Below are positions 41,416-46,072 of a stretch of DNA of 46,072 nt, in pieces. Source of the stretch: a virus; IMG/VR virus record IMGVR_UViG_3300026097_000038, positions 1 to 46,072 of that record; one strand, written 5' to 3'. The position numbers and the translations under genes are program-made. Position 1 is the first letter of the stretch. Every line of letters begins with the position of its first letter. The notes beneath the pieces were generated by a model, which saw only the letters and a list, made by a program, of their open reading frames with translations, searched no databases and was not told the DNA's origin.

Positions 41416-42978
41416 TTACATTACCTCGCTTAGTGTAAATGTTTCAGTGTTAAACCGCATCATACCTGCATTACCTTCCTCAGAGCATGGGCGGTTCTTC
41501 TCAATAGACAAGTAGGTAGTGTTACGTTCCTGTAGGTCATCAGCTTCCTTGTCACGCTTAAGGTCAATGATAACTGATGCACGTTGTCCAATCATACGAC
41601 AATACTTCATCTGACCATCATCATTAGTGTGGGCAATAGTAACAATACCTACGTTCAACTCAGCAGACAGCTTAGACAGACGAACTGACAGGTCAGCCAA
41701 CATCTGTTCTTTGCTTTCCTCTGACGACCCCACAAGAACATCTTGGATAGGTTCAAAGAACACAAACTTAACACCACAAGCCACAGCAAAGTAACGTATC
41801 TGGTCGATCAGATCGTCAGCACCTTGACCATCACTCAGGTAAAACTGATAGAAGTTCTCTTTCTCCGTCAGCTTACCAATGGCTTCTACCACTTGATCTT
41901 CAGCACCTTTCTCTTCGATCAGGTCACGTCTGGTCAGATTGTCGTTACACTCGTAAGACACAAGCCCTAGCAGAGACCGTAGCTTAGTTTCTTCCAAGTG
42001 CCATGCGGCGATAGGTACATCCTTCTGTAGCATGTTGTACTCTAAGAACCGCATGATCTCAGTCTTACCAATACCTGTCGGTGCCTTAATCACTGTGAAG
42101 TGACCTTGCATGAGACCTAAGATTTTGTCGTCTAGTGCTTCAATGCCAGTCTTAACATACTGATGCTCAGGCGTATCCTTGTACAACGACAAGAAGTCCT
42201 GTGTGCTGTTCATCACGTTCTCAGGTGTAAACTTACGTGCGTTCCACCATGCACTCTTGAAGTCAGCAGCTTTACCAGCCTGTAGGAACTCGTTAGCATC
42301 TTTGTATGGACGGTGGTCCACACGGTAGACTTTGTTAGGGAACAACTTAGCCACACGATCAGCAAGAGCATTACCAGCTTCGTCGTTATCTACTGACAGT
42401 ACGATCTTCTCAAAGCTATTGAGCCAGTCCGCACAGTTCTCCCAGAGCTTCTTAGAGGGCGTAGCAGACGGTAGAGACACGACTGGGTTAGTGTACCCAC
42501 TCTTGAGCATCTGTGCCACTGACAGGGCGTCTAGTTCACCCTCAGTGATTGTTACCATCTTAGAACTACCAGCAGTGAACAGGTTCATACCAAAGAGTTC
42601 GTCACCCTTGAACCCATTCTTGGCGTAAAAGCCTTTTTCTGACAGCTTACGTACCTTAATTCCACCGCTAGGGTACACGTACTCCTGACGGTCAGCGTAT
42701 GTATATACACCGAAGTCTTCCATCGTCTTGGTGTTGATGCCACGCATGTTGACATATTCACCATCTGATACATCTTCGATCAGCTTTGGTGTAAACGACA
42801 TATAATCGTCGCCTCCTTTTGTTGGGTATTTCTCCTTGGCCCAAGCGAATGTATTTCCACTGGACGGGTAGCCTTGGTTACAGGCGTGACACTTACCAAA
42901 GCCCTCAGTGTTGTAACTGAAGGCATCGGAAGAGCCACACGATTGATAAGGGCAGGGTTGGTGTGCGTGTTCAGCCAT
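41416..42978 (-). CDS. primase-helicase, T7 gp4-like
   Basis: 520 residues from ATG 42978, which overlaps the upstream stop as TAATG. Zinc finger C9-x4-C14...C30-x2-C33; Toprim acidic residues E146, D197 and D199; RecA-like helicase with Walker A APTGIGKT (299-306), Walker B FVFFEPIQD and IVTIAHT. It unwinds DNA and lays primers. The C-x4-C finger is wider than the C-x2-C of T7. Confidence 0.93.
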   Translation of the reverse strand: MAEHAHQPCPYQSCGSSDAFSYNTEGFGKCHACNQGYPSSGNTFAWAKEKYPTKGGDDYMSFTPKLIEDVSDGEYVNMRGINTKTMEDFGVYTYADRQEYVYPSGGIKVRKLSEKGFYAKNGFKGDELFGMNLFTAGSSKMVTITEGELDALSVAQMLKSGYTNPVVSLPSATPSKKLWENCADWLNSFEKIVLSVDNDEAGNALADRVAKLFPNKVYRVDHRPYKDANEFLQAGKAADFKSAWWNARKFTPENVMNSTQDFLSLYKDTPEHQYVKTGIEALDDKILGLMQGHFTVIKAPTGIGKTEIMRFLEYNMLQKDVPIAAWHLEETKLRSLLGLVSYECNDNLTRRDLIEEKGAEDQVVEAIGKLTEKENFYQFYLSDGQGADDLIDQIRYFAVACGVKFVFFEPIQDVLVGSSEESKEQMLADLSVRLSKLSAELNVGIVTIAHTNDDGQMKYCRMIGQRASVIIDLKRDKEADDLQERNTTYLSIEKNRPCSEEGNAGMMRFNTETFTLSEVM

Positions 42979-43637
42979 TAACCAAGACCTGCAATGACCA
43001 ACCAATTATTACGATAGGCAAACATATTACCGACCAACAACTTTGGGTTTGACTTAAACCTGTTCTTGATCTTCCAGAAGTCCGTTTTACTCGTGGGGGT
43101 AATGTAGTCGTATACCTCTTGGTTGAGATACTTGATCTTATGTTGACTGCTGCCCAGCTTAAACTTTAGCCTTGGTGTGTACTTAAACGTCTTGCTACCT
43201 GCCCTCTTCTTTACGATCTCCCTTGCCTTATTACGCTCTAGATAAAACTCTGGGCTGTCCTCTGGTTGCACGACAGCAAGAGACAACCTACGTGCGTTTG
43301 CTTCTTTGATGGACGAAACAACAGGTATCTGACCTACAAGACCACTCCAGTCATTCAACATCCGCTTTACCTCAAACCTAGAGTTGATGTTGTGATGTAC
43401 GTCAACACCACGATCACCAGCAATCTTCCAGCTTTCATGTCGGCTGTCCTTGTGGTTCCGCTCTAGCTTAACCTGAGACACAGAGAAATTGGGTGGGGCA
43501 TTTTCCACTGCGAGGGGGTAGATGCGAATTAGCTGTCGTAGCTCTGGTGACCACCCTGCACTGCATACAGTCATGCGTCCCTGACGATCCATCTCTGGGG
43601 CTGTCTTGCCCAACATTACGAAATCTTCCAAGATCAT
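42978..43637 (-). CDS. conserved phage protein of unknown function
   Basis: 219 residues. MTVCSAGWSPELRQLIRIYP, VKLERNHKDSRHESWKI and YTPRLKFKLG are strongly patterned and look conserved; I recall related unknown proteins in other phages and bacteria. No catalytic residues can be assigned. It sits between the DUF4326 and primase-helicase genes, suggesting a link to replication or DNA handling. Confidence 0.6.
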   Translation of the reverse strand: MILEDFVMLGKTAPEMDRQGRMTVCSAGWSPELRQLIRIYPLAVENAPPNFSVSQVKLERNHKDSRHESWKIAGDRGVDVHHNINSRFEVKRMLNDWSGLVGQIPVVSSIKEANARRLSLAVVQPEDSPEFYLERNKAREIVKKRAGSKTFKYTPRLKFKLGSSQHKIKYLNQEVYDYITPTSKTDFWKIKNRFKSNPKLLVGNMFAYRNNWLVIAGLG

Positions 43638-44428
43638 TTGTTTGCCTCCTTTGTCTTCTTCATCAAGATGTCACCATGACAACCGTCAGGACAACACCAA
43701 CATACAAGCAGCTTGCCAGATAGCTCACCAGACTTGAGGCGATGGATAAGACCGTCTTTCATCTCAAGGTACTTGCTGTACTTCTCAATGACAGTCTCAC
43801 GATCACCATCCTCACCGATAACGAAAGGGTTACCCCAGTCAGTACCACGGGTAATCTTCACATCAAGACCTTCAGCTTCCGCCCAGCACAACAAAGCGTT
43901 GTCAACGGGTAAACCATCGTCACCTTTGCTCAAGTTAGCTAATGCTACACCACCTTTTTCAATAGTGCGGCGGCGATCCATCTGGGTCTGTGTCCAACCT
44001 TGCGACAAGAAAGACCTAACTTCCTTGACACGCTGACGAAGGCGTTCTTTTGAATAGCTATGTTTCTCAACCTCATCCAGTAACTTTTCCTGTTCTTCCC
44101 TTGGTAAAGGCTGTACTTCCATGTGATGACCGAAACTCGATGTATGCCGCCGGCGGCACACTTCAAACTCTGTGCAGACAGACCCACGGCTCCTCAAGGT
44201 ACTAGCAGAAGGTCCATCCCAGTCAGGTGAGTTTACCTTGTCAGCACGCTCTCCGTATGCTTGACCACTATTCCACCAGTCTCCCCAGTCCCATGCGCTT
44301 TGACTATCACGCTTCTTTAACTCTTCGCCCTCCTCTACCCACTTGTCGTAATCCGTAGAGTTCTTTCTGCCGTCATCCAACACAACAGGTTGGCGACCAT
44401 CCAGATTAATGCGTTCTTCAAGACCCAT
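43634..44428 (-). CDS. DUF4326 protein with ParB-like helical N-terminal domain
   Basis: 264 residues. Residues 190-255 (RGTDWGNPFVIGEDGDRETV, ELSGKLLVCWCCPDGCHGDI) match DUF4326, an unassigned phage and bacterial family with a Cys/His cluster. Residues 45-138 contain WDWGDWWNSGQAYGER and FEVCRRRHTSSFGHHMEVQ with PLPREEQ-x2-LL, which resembles a helix-turn-helix segment of ParB-like or plasmid regulators. The combination is unusual. Promoter P3 lies upstream, and AAAGGA precedes the ATG. Confidence 0.7.
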   Translation of the reverse strand: MGLEERINLDGRQPVVLDDGRKNSTDYDKWVEEGEELKKRDSQSAWDWGDWWNSGQAYGERADKVNSPDWDGPSASTLRSRGSVCTEFEVCRRRHTSSFGHHMEVQPLPREEQEKLLDEVEKHSYSKERLRQRVKEVRSFLSQGWTQTQMDRRRTIEKGGVALANLSKGDDGLPVDNALLCWAEAEGLDVKITRGTDWGNPFVIGEDGDRETVIEKYSKYLEMKDGLIHRLKSGELSGKLLVCWCCPDGCHGDILMKKTKEANK

Positions 44429-44553
44429 AGTCTATCCTTTCGTTTAACTTATGTTTATTAACTATTAGTAGTGAACACGATAGTCAATACTATAGTTACA
44501 ACTTAAGTAACTCCTACACTTGCTTATAGGAACATTTATTCGGTTCTTATTCA
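44429..44553 (-). other. P3 leader between sigma-like and DUF4326 genes
   Basis: AT-rich leader of about 90 bases from P3 to the DUF4326 ATG. It contains AACTTAAGTAAC near 44500-44511, related to the palindromes behind P1, and TTGACT near 44483 that could be a weak host promoter. Confidence 0.45.
44521..44550 (-). promoter_or_regulatory. P3: putative phage promoter for the replication operon
   Basis: Minus-strand reading aligns with P1 and P2 without gaps: 22 of 30 positions match P1, and the core AAATGTTCCTATA is identical. It is four bases past the sigma-like gene's stop and directs transcription into DUF4326, primase-helicase and PolA. Confidence 0.7.
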
Positions 44554-45135
44554 TCACGAATTGTTACACAACTCAGTCTCCAGCTTATGCAAGGCAGACG
44601 TTTCTGTACGTGATACCCAAGTTTGGTGATACCCAAGCCTCTCCGCTACCTCATCTTGTGTCATGTCTTCGTAGTAACGTAAGTTGATTATGCTCAACTC
44701 TGTAGGAGATAGTGTCTCTAATACAACACCCTTGACGTAGGTATAGTACTCTTTGTCCTCATACGCTGCTACATGGTCAAAGTCAGACATACCAAAGTCT
44801 TCGTCGTAGGCTACATTAGATGACGACAAAACTGACTTGAGCCAATCATACCCTTGTTCAGACATATCACCTGAATTGTCGTCCTCAATGTTACGTGTAA
44901 GCCTACGTGATCGACTATGGTTAGGTATAGTCACAGGTTGTGTGTCTAGGTTAAGGTAGTCGTGCATACGCCTCTTAGCCTCACGAAAGAGCTTCGCTGG
45001 GTGGGCCTCTGGTTCCTCTGCTAGTATCTCATAGCAGGTCAGTATGCCCTCCATCTTAAGGTCTTCCTTGTGTGATACACTGTTGTATTTATACGCCAGT
45101 CTATCACACATAGTTATAATTTCGTCGTTAGTCAT
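44554..45135 (-). CDS. sigma-70-like transcription factor
   Basis: 193 residues. Residues 141-186 are a clear region 4: TLSPTELSIINLRYYEDMTQ, then DEVAERLGYHQTWVSRTE, a helix-turn-helix that reads promoter DNA. Residues 11-60 (LAYKYN...SHKEDLKMEGILTCYEIL) resemble region 2, and 55-80 (RRMHDYL, VTIPNHSRSRR) a short region 3. Shorter than host sigma-70 and about the size of alternative factors. GAGGAG precedes the ATG. It probably directs host RNA polymerase to phage promoters. Confidence 0.82.
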   Translation of the reverse strand: MTNDEIITMCDRLAYKYNSVSHKEDLKMEGILTCYEILAEEPEAHPAKLFREAKRRMHDYLNLDTQPVTIPNHSRSRRLTRNIEDDNSGDMSEQGYDWLKSVLSSSNVAYDEDFGMSDFDHVAAYEDKEYYTYVKGVVLETLSPTELSIINLRYYEDMTQDEVAERLGYHQTWVSRTETSALHKLETELCNNS

Positions 45136-45138
45136 AGG

Positions 45139-45420
45139 CTACTCCTCATTAAGACAAAACTCACAGAAGTCATTACTGCTAGGGTTACTACAACTAACGC
45201 ATGTCTTTAGGTCAGGCACAGGTGGTAGTATCCAATCGAATACATCCTGTAGGTCAGTCTGAGTGACACCACAGAAGAGGATCAGCTTTAGCCCAAGCTC
45301 TTGCATGTTGTCTGCTGCTTCGTCACTCATCTGGAACGTGTAGGTAGCACTACCGTCTTTGTTCTCAGTGACTTTCTCTACGCCAATATACATTGGAAAC
45401 TTATCATCATCATCAGTCAT
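45139..45420 (-). CDS. small protein with C-terminal zinc ribbon
   Basis: 93 residues. The C-terminal CVSCSNPSSNDFCEFC has two C-x2-C pairs, a zinc ribbon. The N-terminal half is acidic, with TYTFQMSDEAADNMQELGL. GGAG seven bases upstream; overlaps the previous gene by eight bases. It might bind nucleic acid or RNA polymerase; not shown. Confidence 0.62.
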   Translation of the reverse strand: MTDDDDKFPMYIGVEKVTENKDGSATYTFQMSDEAADNMQELGLKLILFCGVTQTDLQDVFDWILPPVPDLKTCVSCSNPSSNDFCEFCLNEE

Positions 45421-45655
45421 TGTCGTTCTCCTCTAAGTGGTACAGTTTAATCACACGGGTCAGTGCTTTCACATCCTTAGTCATTTCCTCGTAGTCTTCT
45501 GCCTCTGGCTTTGACCAAGTTGGTAGCTTGCGCAGGTGGTCTAGTTCATCTAGGTACATGTCTCGTGTATTCTTGAGACGCACAACCACGACAGCATCTG
45601 CGAAATCGTAGAAGGCATCGTGTCCATCAAGGTGTTTAAGTACATCAGTCAGCAT
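45413..45655 (-). CDS. small helical hypothetical protein
   Basis: 80 residues from ATG 45655, which has GGAG seven bases upstream (TTG 45658 is possible). Mostly helical and charged: RDMYLDELDHLRKLPTWSKP, YEEMTKDVKALTRVIKLYHL. Function unknown. Confidence 0.6.
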   Translation of the reverse strand: MLTDVLKHLDGHDAFYDFADAVVVVRLKNTRDMYLDELDHLRKLPTWSKPEAEDYEEMTKDVKALTRVIKLYHLEENDND

Positions 45656-45769
45656 CAATCATCTCCGTCTTTTGCGTGTTTGTAGTACGTGTAAGTCATA
45701 CTGTCTTAATATGAAGCACGAAGCTCACATTACCCTTTGCGGTAAATACGGGTGCTAATCTCCGCATTA

Positions 45770-46048
45770 TCACGGGGATTTATCCCTTAAGGTAATAACC
45801 CATTCTTTGAAGTCCTCTGGGGACATGTAGTCCAGCAAGATACACTCAATCGCCCACAGCAGGTCTTCATCTACGCCCATGTCCATGCCGCCCTCGTCCT
45901 TAACGGGTACTGAGCATAGCTTGTAGTACTTCATCAGGCTACGCACGACGATCTCTTCCTCAAAGTCATCCTCTAGGTCACGCAGCATACGGCTGAACTT
46001 GTCTGTGACCTTAGCGGCTGCGCTGCGGGTTGCATTGTAGTCACTCAT
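45770..46048 (-). CDS. small acidic hypothetical protein
   Basis: 92 residues. AAAGGA lies seven bases before ATG 46048. FSRMLRDLEDDFEEEIVVRS is strongly acidic and helical; MSPEDFKEWVITLRDKSP ends it. A gap of about 110 bases follows, with no gene I can support. Function unknown. Confidence 0.6.
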   Translation of the reverse strand: MSDYNATRSAAAKVTDKFSRMLRDLEDDFEEEIVVRSLMKYYKLCSVPVKDEGGMDMGVDEDLLWAIECILLDYMSPEDFKEWVITLRDKSP

Positions 46049-46072
46049 CGTCTTGTCCTTTTTAGTTCTGCG

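Noticed and set aside
45655-45699. 14-codon minus-strand frame MTYTYYKHAKDGDD ending in a TGATG overlap
   Set aside because: The overlap with the next gene is suggestive, but there is no Shine-Dalgarno sequence and the length gives no statistical support.
1-46072. Prophage or temperate phage interpretation
   Set aside because: No integrase, excisionase, repressor pair, attachment-site repeat or host flanking genes were seen.

Overview
The window reads as most or all of the genome of a lytic, long-tailed (siphovirus-like) phage. It has a terminase-to-tail-tip block with a 697-residue tape measure, a T7-like replication set, and an adenosylcobalamin-type ribonucleotide reductase with ThyX, MazG, glutaredoxin and PhoH. 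That metabolic set is common in marine phages. A phage-borne DUF1127 protein points weakly to an alphaproteobacterial host, possibly of the Roseobacter type; this is inference. No integrase, excisionase, CI-like repressor, tRNA or CRISPR array was seen.

Layout. (1) 1-3253, minus strand: tightly packed small genes, a SleB-like cell wall hydrolase and thyX. (2) 3254-4042: a gene-free hub with several arrays of phased repeats. (3) 4043-5470, plus strand: a four-gene accessory module with different base usage, including a cysteine-cluster protein. (4) 5471-6324: a second gene-free region holding a promoter element (P1) and a leader with repeated palindromes. (5) 6325-31819, plus strand: packaging, capsid, neck, tail, fibre and lysis genes, closed by a strong terminator at 31823-31862. 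(6) 31866-39216, minus strand: nucleotide metabolism, PhoH, methyltransferase, endonuclease, exonuclease and SSB genes. (7) 39328-44428, minus strand: PolA, primase-helicase and a DUF4326 protein. (8) 44554-46048, minus strand: a sigma-70-like factor and small genes.

How it may work. A nearly identical element precedes three transcription units: P1 at 6018-6052 (structural genes), P2 at 39304-39270 (SSB to DUF3310 unit) and P3 at 44550-44521 (DUF4326, primase-helicase, PolA). The sigma-like gene ends right next to P3. If the window ends join, the leftward genes from 3253 to 1 run on into 46048-44554, giving one early operon that ends with the sigma gene. Its product would then switch on P1, P2 and P3. 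This cascade is the most interesting hypothesis here; the direct evidence is the sequence identity of the elements and their positions.

Four free-standing HNH endonuclease genes are scattered between core genes. The fibre and tail-tip genes show abrupt shifts in base usage that suggest exchange of receptor-binding modules. All functional names come from reading motifs and recalling families by eye; no database search was run.
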